Origin: Myxococcus sp. RHSTA-1-4
Lineage (GTDB): Bacteria; Myxococcota; Myxococcia; Myxococcales; Myxococcaceae
Assembly: GCF_020037125.1 (NCBI RefSeq)
Contig: NZ_JAIQDG010000002.1
Span: 310,001 to 374,000 of the forward strand
Reading direction: 5' to 3'
Length of the DNA: 64,000 nt
Below are positions 43,444 to 52,384 of the stretch, piece by piece. Within the stretch, counting starts at the first letter, position 1; the number at the start of each line of letters is the position of its first letter. A program made the position numbers and the translations under genes. The notes under the pieces are model-generated. The model ran no database searches and was not told where the DNA came from. It worked only from the letters and a program-made list of their open reading frames with translations.

Positions 43444-46400
43444 GTTGTGCGCTCCTCCAGCTCCCGATGGATGCGCCGTCGCACCAGGAATTCGTCCTCG
43501 TCCAGCCAGCTCCGCGCGCGCTCACCGGTGCCCTGGCCCACTTCCACGTGGCCCAGCACGAGCGCATCCGCAAGCTCCACCACGGAGAGGCAGAAGTGGC
43601 TGTTCGTGTTGTAGCTGTCCGTCACCGCCGGCAGGCCTTCCGACAGCCGCGCCAGCCCCGGCAGGGCCACCTCCACCGGCGCGTACGCCAGCGCTCCCGC
43701 GAGACTCCGCGTCAGCGCCAGCCGCTCCGGCAGGGCGCCCTTCGCCGCCGCCAGTGAGTCGAAGGCCCGGTCGAACACGGCGACCGCCTCGGGCGTCTGG
43801 CCCAGCATCGCCAGTCCCGCGGCCACACCAAGCTGCGCCGGCAGCGGCGTCTTGGGGCGGGTGAGGAGCCCCTGGGCCGCCTCCACCAACTCGGCGGCCT
43901 GGCGGGACAGGCCCACCCGGCGCAGGCCGCGCAGGCTCATCCCGAGCAGGCCCTGGGCCCACGCGGGGGACTCCGGCGGCAGCGCCACCAGCACCTTGCG
44001 CAGCCGCGCCGCCAGCGCCGTCGCGCGGTCCGCCCGGCCGAAGAGGGCCGCCAGCGTGAGCGCGTCGCCGAGCATCTGTCCCTGCGCCTCGCCGGGAAGC
44101 CCCTCCAGGGCCCCCACCAGGCTGTCCAGCAGGGGCAGCGCGCGAGCCGGGGAGAGACGGGGGAGCGTGTCCAGCAGCCCTCCCACGAGCCGCTGGCGCT
44201 CCGGCGCGGGCAGCTTCGGGGCCAGGGCCCGGGCGGTGAGCGCCTCCACCTCGGCGGCCACCTTGCCCGCATCCTTTATGTCCCGCAGCGCCGCGAACTC
44301 CTCGCCGCGCAAGTCCCGCGCGCCGCGCCCGAAGGCCCGCGCCGGGTCCAGCCGCTCGCTGGGCTCCAGCAGCGCGGAGGCTTGCCGCAGCCGGTCCACC
44401 TTGTACCGCTGGAAGGTGCTCAGCGCGTTCAGCTCCGCGGCGATGTCCGCCGGCAGCGGCGTCTCCGGCGGCAGGCCCTCCAGCGCCTGCGCCACGCGCG
44501 CCCCGTAGGCCCGCGAGAGAAAGCCGTGGATGGGCTCCTGCGCGTCGAGCGCTCCGGCCGCGGTGGCCACCAGCGCGCGCGCCCGGTCCGCCTGTCCCAG
44601 CCGCGCCAGCCCGCAGGCGAAGACGAAGTGGACATACGCCTGGGTGAGCGCGGGCGGAGCCTCGACGGAGGAGCGGCGGCGCGCCGTGCGCTCGAAGCGC
44701 TCCAGCAGCGCCTCCAGCTGCCCCACCAACCGGGGCGCGTGCGCCGCGTTCGTTCCCGCGCGGAGGAAGCGGGGCACGTCCCTCGCCAGCGACAGGCCGC
44801 GCTGGAGCATCCCCAGCAGCCGGTCTCCGGCCCGGGCCAGTCCGAGCGGGTCTCCTCCCGCCAGCCGGTCCAGCGAGGCCCGCGCCAGCCACAGGGAGCG
44901 CACGTCGAGCGCCGCGTCGTGCTTGTCCAACCAGCGCTGCACGGAGGGCACGTCCCCGGGCGCCGCCTCGCCGGGCACCAGCACCGCGCGCGCCAGGGCA
45001 CTGGCCAGCGCCCGCACGTCGTCGCCCGACGGCTCGGCGCGGGAGAGCAGCTCGGCGGCGGAGGCGGCGCCGTCCGCCTCGGCCCAGCGCGAGGCCAGCT
45101 CGGCGGCCTCGCTGCCCGTGGCTTCCCACAGCGCGCGTGTCCAGCACAGGCCCGCTTCGCGCCGGTGCCCGAGCTGCCCGTTCAGCTCCGCCATGCGCAC
45201 CCAGAGCTGCCGCCGCTCGTCCGAGTCCGCGGGCGCGTCGAGGGCGAGGAAGGACTTCTCCAGCTTCGTCAGCTCCTCCTCGGCGGCGCTGACCTGTGAG
45301 GGCGTGAGCGGCGCCAGCCGCGCCCTGGAGGACGGGGCCTGGGCGGCGCGAGTCGTGGTGACCTGGACCGGCCTGGACGGAGCGGCAGGCTCCGAGGGAG
45401 CGCTCCGGCGTGAGCGGCGGGACGTCCGCGAGTCCTTCTCGTCCTCCTCGTCGGACTTCGTGGGCCTGGACGAGAGGGTCATCCACTCGCCCGACGTGGC
45501 CTCGAAGGCGTCGAAGTCGAAGGTCGTCCCGCGCACCCACGGCGCCAGCGCGGAGGCGCCCGTGTCCACCACGTAGTCCACCCAGGTGTCGAGCGGGTGG
45601 AAGGCCGACTCGGGCAGGCGCTCGGCGCGGAAGGCTCCGCTGCCCGTGGGGTGCAGCCAGGTGACGGTGTCTCGCTCGGGGGCGAGCAGCGCGCGCAGCC
45701 TGTCCCTCCGCACGGGCGGCTCCAGCAGGCCGTCACAGGGCAGGAAGAGGTCCGCCAGTTGCGGCAGCGGTGCGTACGCCATGCCGGACAGGCCCAGCTC
45801 CGGCGGGCGCTCGCGGCCCGGTCTCGCGCGGAGGACGATGCACGGCGATTCCGGCGGCCCGGCCACCGCGAAGCGGAGCTGCGCCAGCAGTGCCTCCGGC
45901 AGCGTGTGGACGAGCGACTCCACCTGGGCCACGGCATTCTCGCGCAGCACCCAGAGGCTGGCCGGCTCCGTGCGCGCCGCGCGGGTGAGGCGCAGCGGCA
46001 CCGAGAGGCGCCCCGGTGCGGGCACGGGTTCCCAGTCCTCCGCCGGCTCGGGGAGCCGCAGGTCGGTGAGCTGGTACAGGTCCGTCCACGGCCCGTCGGA
46101 CGCGGTCAGCCAGGGCCCCTCGCCGGTGATGAGCAGCAGCGTCCGGGGCGCGGGCTGGAGCGTGCGCGCGAGCGGGTGCGTGTGCCCCAGCTCCACCCAG
46201 ACGGAGTGTTGCCCGGGCACCGCGGGCACGAAGGCGCGCAGTCCACCCGTGTGGTCCAGCGCGCCCGTGAGGGTGAAGTAGGGCGGCGCCATCGCGCGCA
46301 GCAGGGCCCGCTGTCTGGAGTCACCGCTGCCGTGGCTCGCGAAGCAGACCTCCTGCCGGTCGCAGCCCAGGCGCAGCATCTCGCCGGCCAGCGGGAGCAG

Positions 46401-46715
46401 CGCCTCCGGGGCCGCCGGAAGGAAGAGCACAGGTCCCGAGGGCGCGGCATCGACGGAGACTCGGCGCGTGGAGATGAGCTCCGCCCAGCACAGCACCGGA
46501 GCCGACTCGCCGGAGTCCGGCTTCGCCACCCTGACGCCGAAGGACGTCAGTTGCTGGAGCGCGGCCTTGCCCGGAGACACCTCCGGGGTGACGTGGAGCG
46601 CACCCTCCGCGGTCCGGCGGTAGCGCGCCGGCGCGGCCTGCACTTCGGAAGGGACGAGGCCGGAGGTGAGCGCGAGCTGGAGCGCTTCCTCGCTGGGGAA
46701 GACGAGCGTGGGCAT
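43440..46715 (-). CDS. Large unique protein of ternary system (bpX/X-domain-like)
   Basis: A 1091-residue protein starting at ATG 46715 (GTG 46718 just before; GAGGG lies upstream). Residues about 1-110 form a domain starting PTLVFPSEEALQLALTSGLVPSEV; 110-400 a mixed region with GHTHPLARTLQPAPRTLLLITGEG; 400-450 an acidic/basic low-complexity linker (SDEEDEKDSRTSRRSRRS); and 460-1085 a long run of helical repeats (LTKLEKSFLALDAPADSDERRQLW, AAELLSRAEPSGDDVRALA and many more) like an alpha-solenoid. No enzyme motif was seen. In MoxR-vWA and FtsH ternary systems, unique X-type proteins lie next to the ATPase as here. Its start codon region overlaps nothing, and the LysM gene lies 167 bp upstream. 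Confidence 0.75.
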   Translation of the reverse strand: MPTLVFPSEEALQLALTSGLVPSEVQAAPARYRRTAEGALHVTPEVSPGKAALQQLTSFGVRVAKPDSGESAPVLCWAELISTRRVSVDAAPSGPVLFLPAAPEALLPLAGEMLRLGCDRQEVCFASHGSGDSRQRALLRAMAPPYFTLTGALDHTGGLRAFVPAVPGQHSVWVELGHTHPLARTLQPAPRTLLLITGEGPWLTASDGPWTDLYQLTDLRLPEPAEDWEPVPAPGRLSVPLRLTRAARTEPASLWVLRENAVAQVESLVHTLPEALLAQLRFAVAGPPESPCIVLRARPGRERPPELGLSGMAYAPLPQLADLFLPCDGLLEPPVRRDRLRALLAPERDTVTWLHPTGSGAFRAERLPESAFHPLDTWVDYVVDTGASALAPWVRGTTFDFDAFEATSGEWMTLSSRPTKSDEEDEKDSRTSRRSRRSAPSEPAAPSRPVQVTTTRAAQAPSSRARLAPLTPSQVSAAEEELTKLEKSFLALDAPADSDERRQLWVRMAELNGQLGHRREAGLCWTRALWEATGSEAAELASRWAEADGAASAAELLSRAEPSGDDVRALASALARAVLVPGEAAPGDVPSVQRWLDKHDAALDVRSLWLARASLDRLAGGDPLGLARAGDRLLGMLQRGLSLARDVPRFLRAGTNAAHAPRLVGQLEALLERFERTARRRSSVEAPPALTQAYVHFVFACGLARLGQADRARALVATAAGALDAQEPIHGFLSRAYGARVAQALEGLPPETPLPADIAAELNALSTFQRYKVDRLRQASALLEPSERLDPARAFGRGARDLRGEEFAALRDIKDAGKVAAEVEALTARALAPKLPAPERQRLVGGLLDTLPRLSPARALPLLDSLVGALEGLPGEAQGQMLGDALTLAALFGRADRATALAARLRKVLVALPPESPAWAQGLLGMSLRGLRRVGLSRQAAELVEAAQGLLTRPKTPLPAQLGVAAGLAMLGQTPEAVAVFDRAFDSLAAAKGALPERLALTRSLAGALAYAPVEVALPGLARLSEGLPAVTDSYNTNSHFCLSVVELADALVLGHVEVGQGTGERARSWLDEDEFLVRRRIHRELEERTT

Positions 46716-46881
46716 CACCAGACGCCCTCGCGGGGCGTCCGACTCCCTGTCCTGGGCAGACCCATGGCCGGAGCATAGGGCAGGAGCACGGCGAGGAGCA
46801 GAGGGACCTCGCCGCCAGACATGCCGCCCGCTCGTGCTCCGCCCGGGCCGGGGGCGGCGGTGTGCCGCCTCGCGGCGGGCG

Positions 46882-47673
46882 CTACATCGTCGGCATGAAG
46901 ATCTTCAGCCCGGAGCGGCCTCCCGCGCCGAGCGTGTTGCGCTCGATGAAGTCGCTCACGGACGAGCGGCCGTCGCCGGTGGTGATGGCGGTGTGGCCGT
47001 AGATGCTGCCCAGCCGCGTCGAGGTCTTCTCCCAGGTGAGGACGAGGCCCGGAATCTTCAGCGCCTCCTCGAGCGACATGTTGACCTGCTTGAACTTGTC
47101 GCGCGGCAGGTTGTTGTCGATCTGGTTCCCGTTGCCCCAGACCTTGAAGCCGAAGGCGTTCTGGATGGCCCTGCTGACGCCGGTGGCGCACAGGCCCTGG
47201 CTGGTGTACCCGCCCATGCCCAGCGCGGCCGCCCGGCCCGCGTTCGCGAGCTTGAGCATCGCGGGCGTTGCCTTGCCCGGCTTGCCGGCGCCCTGGCTGC
47301 CCTCGGTCTTCCCGCCGCCCTGGGGAGGAGCCTGGGTGCCGCCTCGCCCCGGGATGCGCAGGGTGGTGCCCGCGTGGATGAGGTTCGGGTTGGAGATGTT
47401 GTTGGCGCGCGCCAGCTCCGAGACGGTGGTCTTGAAGCGCGCGGCGATGCCCGAGAGGGTGTCGCCGGGGCGGATGCGGTAGGTGGACGCGGCGCCGCCG
47501 CTCTTCGCGGGCTCGAAGCTGTCGCCCCGTCCCGGGACGCGCAGGGTGGCGCCCGCGCGGATGAGGTTCGGGTTGGAGATGTTGTTGGCGCGCGCCAGCT
47601 CCGAGACGGTGGTCTTGAAGCGCGTGGCGAGGGCGGAGAGGGTGTCGCCGGGGCGGATGCGGTAGGTGGACAT
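46882..47673 (-). CDS. Double-LysM protein with papain-like cell-wall domain
   Basis: A 263-residue protein from ATG 47673. It begins MSTYRIRPGDTLSALATRFKTT, a LysM domain, then a second, nearly identical LysM (residues about 62-112). A Gly/Pro linker follows (115-135). The C-terminal domain has QGLCATGVSRAIQNAF, where the Cys could be a nucleophile, and GSIYGHTAITTGDG with a possible catalytic His, reminiscent of CHAP/NlpC-P60 amidases. No signal peptide. It sits inside the operon that otherwise encodes the FtsH-MoxR system, so it may be a passenger or an effector acting on peptidoglycan. Confidence 0.8.
   Translation of the reverse strand: MSTYRIRPGDTLSALATRFKTTVSELARANNISNPNLIRAGATLRVPGRGDSFEPAKSGGAASTYRIRPGDTLSGIAARFKTTVSELARANNISNPNLIHAGTTLRIPGRGGTQAPPQGGGKTEGSQGAGKPGKATPAMLKLANAGRAAALGMGGYTSQGLCATGVSRAIQNAFGFKVWGNGNQIDNNLPRDKFKQVNMSLEEALKIPGLVLTWEKTSTRLGSIYGHTAITTGDGRSSVSDFIERNTLGAGGRSGLKIFMPTM
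47351..47670 (-). repeat. Direct repeat encoding the two LysM domains
   Basis: Bases 47351-47487 and 47534-47670 are nearly identical, offset by 183 bp (61 codons). They encode the two LysM domains. The high DNA identity suggests recent duplication or gene conversion. Confidence 0.8.
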
Positions 47674-47754
47674 GGGCGGTTCCTGACACCATTGTCGGGG
47701 CAGCCCTTGCCGAGTTGCGTAGAGCGCTCTCGATTTCTCGGATTTCACTCCGCA

Positions 47755-48021
47755 TCAGGCTTTCTGGCCCACCTTTCCGGAAGTCTCCTCGGCCGAGGAC
47801 GTGGGCTCCGCGACCTGCCCGGCCGGGGTGTCGCGCTGGACGATGACGCGGCCCACCTCGGACGCCTTCAGCGTGCCGCCGGCGATGAGCTTGTCCACGA
47901 GGCGGCGGTGCTCCTCCTCGTGCTCCATGGGGAGCGCGTCCGAGTCGCTCTCGTACTGGATGATGACGTCCTTGCGGCCCGTCGCGGGGTCCACCTGGAG
48001 GCGGAGGATGAGGCTAGCCAA
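47755..48021 (-). CDS. Small X-protein of ternary system
   Basis: An 88-residue acidic protein that begins MASLILRLQVDPATGRKDVIIQYESDSDALPMEHEEEHRRLVDKL, with a beta-hairpin followed by helices and an acidic tail. It overlaps the end of the FtsH gene by 8 bp. I do not recognise a family beyond its position as one of the small unique proteins that accompany FtsH-vWA-MoxR systems. It may be an adaptor for the FtsH-like protease. Confidence 0.7.
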   Translation of the reverse strand: MASLILRLQVDPATGRKDVIIQYESDSDALPMEHEEEHRRLVDKLIAGGTLKASEVGRVIVQRDTPAGQVAEPTSSAEETSGKVGQKA

Positions 48022-50131
48022 GGGCGGACTCCTTCTTCGGCGCCTGCGCGGGCGCCAGGTGGGTGAAGGCCTCGCGGTCCAACACCTTGCGTTCGATGAG
48101 CAAATCCCTCAGGGCCACGAGGCGGGCCTTCTCGCGCTGGAGGATGTCGCGGGCCCGGGTGCGCTGCTCCGCCAGCACCTGCTCCACCGCGGCCTCCAGC
48201 GTGCTGCGCGTGGCATCGGAGAGGGCATGCCGGTCCGCCTGCCGCCCCGGGGCGTCGAAGCGGCGCACCGGCACCCGGTCGCCGCCCATGCCCAGCTCCT
48301 CCACCAACTCGCGGGCCATCTCCGTGGCGCGCTGCAGGTCGTGCGCGCTGCCCAGGGACAGGTCGTCCAGCAGCAGCGCCTCCGCCTCGCGGCCACCGAA
48401 GAGCATGCAGATGCTGTCGAGCATCTGCCCGCGCGTGACGACGTAGCGGTGCGCCGGGTCCGCGTACTGCACGAAGCCGAGCGAGCCCGCCAGGTCCCCG
48501 CGGATGCTGATGCGGTCGATGGCGGGCGCATGCGGGCAGAAGAGGGCGCACACCGCGTGGCCGGCCTCGTGCGTGGCCACCACCTTCTCTTCCGCGGGCG
48601 TGAGCTCCGGCCGGTCCAGGAACTCGGTGAGGGCGCGCTCCACGTCCACCGCCTCGGTGGGGCCTTGCGAGGCGTCGCGCAGCCGGCGCCGCGCCAGGGC
48701 CCGGCACAGGGCCTGGATGTGGTCGCCGGAGAAGCGCGTGCCGGTGCCCTCCACGAGGTCCCCCGTGCGCTTCACCGCGTAGTCCAGCGCCCGCTCCGTC
48801 ATCGCGAGGCCCAGCTTCTTGTCGTAGATGGACAGGATGGCGCGGCGGTCCGTGCTGTTCGGGTAGGGGATGCAGAGCTGGAACTCGAAGCGGCCGGGGC
48901 GCAGCAGCGCCGGGTCCAGCGACTCCACGAAGTTGGTGGTGCCCACCACGAAGACCAGCTCCTCCTTGCGGAAGCCGTCCATCTCCGTGAGGAGCTGGTT
49001 CACCATGGAGTGCTCCACGCCGGAGCCGGTGAAGGTGCCGCGCGCGGCGGCGAAGGAGTCCAGCTCGTCGAAGACGATGATGCTGGGCGCGGCCTGCCGG
49101 GCGCGGACGAAGATCTGCCGCAGGTTCTCCTCGCTCTCGCCCACCCAGCGGCTCTTGAGCTCCGGGCCGCTCACCACCTGCACCGCAGCGCCGAGCGAGG
49201 ACGCCATCGCCTTGGCGAAGAGCGTCTTGCCCGTGCCCGGAGGGCCCCAGAAAATCATCCCGCGCGGCAGCAGCGCCTCCACGCGCTTCACCGCCTCCGG
49301 GTCGCTCAGCATGTCCTTGTGCGCGAGCACGTCCAGGATTTCCTGCTGGAGCCGCTGCTTCACCTTGGCGTACCCGCCGATGTCCCCGTGCAGGTCCAGC
49401 TCCGGCACGCTGAGGTTGCCGGTGAGCGTGGCGGTGCGGAGCTGCGCGTACGCGGGCCGAGGGTCCGCGGGGTAGTCCTCGCCCGTAATCGCGCCCAGCA
49501 GCCGGCGCAGGCGCACGGCGTTGACACCGGACACGTGCTTGTAGAGCGCGTACGGCTGGAGGCCCCGGCCGAACTTGCGGCTCTCTCGCTGGGTGATGAG
49601 GTAGCGCAGCCTGTCCCGGCTCACGCCGAGGATGCTCTCCTTGTGGGGGAAGAGGTTCTCGATGACGCGCGGCACCGGGAAGGACGGGTCCTTGAAGCCG
49701 ACCCAGACCATCTCCGGGTTCTCGTACAGCAGGGGGATGACCTCGCGCGCTTCGGAGGTGAGGCCGCCGCTGCTGGTGGTGAGCAGGTCCAGGTGGGGCA
49801 GCACGACGATGCGCTCGCGCACCGCGCCTCGCACCGCGTCCCGGAGCTGGCCGATGAGCGTGGCCATCATGCTCGGCGCGGGCATGCCCGGGGGCGGCTC
49901 CTGCGCGGCGCGGCCGTCCAGGTAGAGGAACTGCTTGCCGTCCTTCTTCAGCCTGTCCCGCAGGCACTTGTAGAAGAAGGGCGTCAGCTCCTTGTCCGCC
50001 TCAATCATCACCGGCAGGCCGCGCAGCAGCGCCTCACAGATGCGGCCCAGCTCCGCGGGATAGGCGGCCTCCACGGCGGCGAAGGGCGACAGCTCGGTGG
50101 GGAGGGACTCCTCGGGGATGCGCTGGCTCAT
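48014..50131 (-). CDS. Soluble FtsH-like AAA+ protease (AAA plus M41)
   Basis: A 705-residue protein without membrane helices. Residues 20-240 form a degenerate AAA-like domain without a Walker A loop (EVIPLLYENPEMVWVGFKDPSFPV). The active AAA module has Walker A GPPGTGKT (296-303), Walker B FDELD (354-358), and a RPGRF (411-415) with arginine-finger residues. The M41 zinc protease has HEAGH (521-525) and Asp598 in LGSAHDLQRATEMAREL as the third ligand, so both ATPase and protease sites are intact. FtsH normally sits in the membrane; loss of the N-terminal helices is a mark of the cytoplasmic FtsH of the predicted ternary conflict systems. It overlaps the upstream X gene by 4 bp and the downstream one by 8 bp. 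Confidence 0.9.
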   Translation of the reverse strand: MSQRIPEESLPTELSPFAAVEAAYPAELGRICEALLRGLPVMIEADKELTPFFYKCLRDRLKKDGKQFLYLDGRAAQEPPPGMPAPSMMATLIGQLRDAVRGAVRERIVVLPHLDLLTTSSGGLTSEAREVIPLLYENPEMVWVGFKDPSFPVPRVIENLFPHKESILGVSRDRLRYLITQRESRKFGRGLQPYALYKHVSGVNAVRLRRLLGAITGEDYPADPRPAYAQLRTATLTGNLSVPELDLHGDIGGYAKVKQRLQQEILDVLAHKDMLSDPEAVKRVEALLPRGMIFWGPPGTGKTLFAKAMASSLGAAVQVVSGPELKSRWVGESEENLRQIFVRARQAAPSIIVFDELDSFAAARGTFTGSGVEHSMVNQLLTEMDGFRKEELVFVVGTTNFVESLDPALLRPGRFEFQLCIPYPNSTDRRAILSIYDKKLGLAMTERALDYAVKRTGDLVEGTGTRFSGDHIQALCRALARRRLRDASQGPTEAVDVERALTEFLDRPELTPAEEKVVATHEAGHAVCALFCPHAPAIDRISIRGDLAGSLGFVQYADPAHRYVVTRGQMLDSICMLFGGREAEALLLDDLSLGSAHDLQRATEMARELVEELGMGGDRVPVRRFDAPGRQADRHALSDATRSTLEAAVEQVLAEQRTRARDILQREKARLVALRDLLIERKVLDREAFTHLAPAQAPKKESALG

Positions 50132-50694
50132 ACGCGAACCTTGATGGTGAGCGAGCCGGTGGCCGCGTCCTCGTGAATCTCCTCCACGGTGCCGAGCTGA
50201 CGGGCGCGCAGCTTGAGGGCCTCGGCCGTCACCTTGTTGGACACGGAGTCCAGCTCCGACTTGAGGTCGCGCAGCCGGCCTTCGAGGCGGCGGGTGACCT
50301 GCTCGCGCAGGCGCTCCGAGGCGTCCCTGGCTTCGTCCTCCAGCTTGGAGAGGGCCTTCTGCCGCGCTTGGACTTCCGCCTCCTTCGTCTCGGACTCCCG
50401 GGCGACACGCACCTCGCCCGTCGCGGTCAGCTTCACCTGCGCCTCGTCCGCGAGCGTGACGCTCACGTCTCCGGTGGTGACGTCCACGGCGATACGGACG
50501 CCGTCCGACTCGGTGCGCACGGCGACGTCGCGGTCGCGGGTGAAGCCCCGGCTCGTGAGCTCCTCCGCGAGCAGGCCGGCCAGCTCCTCACGGGACAGCA
50601 GGGGGAGCAGCTCCAGCTTGGAGCAGATGCCGTCCTCGGCCTGCACCACGCGGTTGAGGGACTCGGAGACGGAGACTCGGTAGGCGCGGCTCAT
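50128..50694 (-). CDS. Coiled-coil X-protein of ternary system
   Basis: A 188-residue protein from ATG 50694. N-terminal half: SLNRVVQAEDGICSKLELLPLLSREELAGLLAEELTSRGF, a small alpha/beta domain, followed by the strands VRIAVDVTTGDVSVTLADEAQVKLT. C-terminal half: a long charged coiled coil (VQARQKALSKLEDEARDASERLREQVTRRLEGRLRDLKSEL). It overlaps both neighbours by ATGA, so its product is made in step with the FtsH-like protease. Not assigned to a known enzyme family; one of the unique partner proteins of the system. Confidence 0.75.
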   Translation of the reverse strand: MSRAYRVSVSESLNRVVQAEDGICSKLELLPLLSREELAGLLAEELTSRGFTRDRDVAVRTESDGVRIAVDVTTGDVSVTLADEAQVKLTATGEVRVARESETKEAEVQARQKALSKLEDEARDASERLREQVTRRLEGRLRDLKSELDSVSNKVTAEALKLRARQLGTVEEIHEDAATGSLTIKVRV

Positions 50695-51776
50695 GGGGCG
50701 CTCCCGGTGGAAGGTGGGGGAAGGGTACCTGGAATCGCACTGGCGGTCGTGAGCGGCGTGGACAGCTCGCGCTCCAGGTCCGCGGCGCGGCGGAAGCCGG
50801 CCTCGCCGAAGGCGCTCCACTCGGACAGGAGGAGCTGGGCGGCGTCGTAGTTGTCGTCGAAGAAGCGCACGGTGCGGTGCTCCGCGTCCCAGCGCGCGAG
50901 CCGGCCCAGCGTGCGGAGGAAGGCTCCCGCGGCCTTCGCGGCACTGGCCCTCAGGCTCAGGGACTCGGACAGGGAGAGGCCCTCCACCCAGCGTGCCGCG
51001 GGCTGCTCCATGAGGGGGCGCGCAGACTCAAGCAGGAAGCCCGCGAGGTCTCGGCGGCCGGCGGAGTCCACGGCGTCGAGGAACACGGACAGCACCGCCT
51101 CCTGCGCGGTGCCGAGCGCCACCAGGTCCTCGGGCTCGAGGATGAGGCGCTTTGACTCCTCCAGCCGGCGCCAGCGGTGCGCGAGGTCCTCTCGCAGGGC
51201 TTCGAGCAGCCAGCCATTGCCCGCGAGCAGCGGGGCGAAGGAAGCGGCGGTGAGACTTGGAGGCGGCGTGCCGAGCAGCTCCGGGAAGCCGAGCCAGCAG
51301 AGGGCGGAGTTCCGGAAGTGGGGCTGTGCGCCCACGGACTTCGCGCAGGGTGTGCCCGCGACGAGGCGGCAGCAGAGGTAGAGGAACAGCTCGTCCGCGA
51401 CCGTGGGGACGCCGTCACTGTGCAGCGTTGCGCAGCCGTGCTTCACGAGCGGCTGTTCCAGGAGCCAGCGCAGGGTGTGGAAGGTCTGGGGGGAGAAGTG
51501 GAGCTCGGGGGGCGGGTGACGCTCCCAGAGCCGGGCGGAGCGCTCCTGCCCATTGTCGAGGTAGCGCTGCTTCCGCCAGCCACCGCAGCGGGCGAGGGCG
51601 AGGACGCTGCCCTTGGAGAGGGTGTCTCGCAGGACGTGCATCGCGCCGGGGCTCAGGCGCTCGGGGACGGTGTGGCGGTCGCGGAGCAGGTCCTCCACGG
51701 GGGCGTACTGCCCCAGGCCCACGATGGCGCGGGCGAGCGTGAGCAGCTCGTGCTCGGTGGGGGAGACCTGGATCAT
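50691..51776 (-). CDS. X-protein of ternary system, helical
   Basis: A 361-residue soluble, mostly helical protein. It starts MIQVSPTEHELLTLARAIVGLGQYAPVEDLL and contains Trp/Leu-rich helices (LHFSPQTFHTLRWLLEQPLVKHGC, TVADELFLYLCCRLVAG, LARWDAEHRTVRFFDDNYDAAQLLLSEWSAFGEAGFRRAADL). No enzyme motif recognised. It overlaps the radical SAM gene upstream and the coiled-coil X gene downstream by ATGA-type overlaps, which shows that the operon is translated as a chain. Role is probably recognition or scaffolding; this is inference. Confidence 0.75.
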   Translation of the reverse strand: MIQVSPTEHELLTLARAIVGLGQYAPVEDLLRDRHTVPERLSPGAMHVLRDTLSKGSVLALARCGGWRKQRYLDNGQERSARLWERHPPPELHFSPQTFHTLRWLLEQPLVKHGCATLHSDGVPTVADELFLYLCCRLVAGTPCAKSVGAQPHFRNSALCWLGFPELLGTPPPSLTAASFAPLLAGNGWLLEALREDLAHRWRRLEESKRLILEPEDLVALGTAQEAVLSVFLDAVDSAGRRDLAGFLLESARPLMEQPAARWVEGLSLSESLSLRASAAKAAGAFLRTLGRLARWDAEHRTVRFFDDNYDAAQLLLSEWSAFGEAGFRRAADLERELSTPLTTASAIPGTLPPPSTGSAP

Positions 51777-52384
51777 GGACGCAGCCGGTTGGCGAGCTCG
51801 GGCCAGCCGTTGATGACGAGCTTCCCCTCGACGAGGTGGACCTCGGCGGTGTTGGGAGCGGTGAACCGGGGCTCATCCGGCGAGTAGCGCGGGGTGAGGA
51901 AGTGCATGACCTGGTTGCGCGAGCCAATCCAGCGGCGTTGAGTCTCCGGCTGGTCCTTCTCGAAGCGGCCATCTACCAGAAGGTCGGCGGTTGCAAGCAG
52001 CCGCTCCACGTCTGGGTGCGCCTGGGCCTTCAGCTCCGCCAGCGTGAAGCCGGTGAAGACCATGATGCTGAGGCCAGCCGCGCGGACGCGTTCGCACAGG
52101 TCGGCGGCGGGGCCGGGCTGGGAGAAAGGTTCTCCACCCAGGAGGCTGAGGCCCTCGATGCCGGGGGTGGCCAGGACTCGCGCGGCGATGGACTCCACCG
52201 TCATGAGGGGGCCGCGCTCGAAGGCGAACATCTCCGGGTTGCAGCAGCCCGGGCAGCGCAGGGCACAGCCCTGGACCCACAGCGCGAAGCGGTTGCCCGG
52301 TCCTTCCGCCTCGGTGCGGGGGACGACCTGGGCCACCCGGAGCACCGGAGCGCTGCTGGGGGAGTTTCCTTCGACGGGGGACAT
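51773..52384 (-). CDS. NrdG-like radical SAM activating protein
   Basis: A 203-residue small radical SAM protein from ATG 52384 with GGGGG upstream. The cluster motif CALRCPGC gives Cys40, Cys44 and Cys47 in GPGNRFALWVQGCALRCPGC, the pattern of NrdG/PflA-type activases. A GGEPF motif (SLLGGEPFSQPG) binds SAM. The rest has a short barrel with LSIMVFTGFTLAEL. No ribonucleotide reductase gene is nearby, so its target is probably another protein of the operon. It is the first gene of the long minus-strand operon. Confidence 0.9.
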   Translation of the reverse strand: MSPVEGNSPSSAPVLRVAQVVPRTEAEGPGNRFALWVQGCALRCPGCCNPEMFAFERGPLMTVESIAARVLATPGIEGLSLLGGEPFSQPGPAADLCERVRAAGLSIMVFTGFTLAELKAQAHPDVERLLATADLLVDGRFEKDQPETQRRWIGSRNQVMHFLTPRYSPDEPRFTAPNTAEVHLVEGKLVINGWPELANRLRP

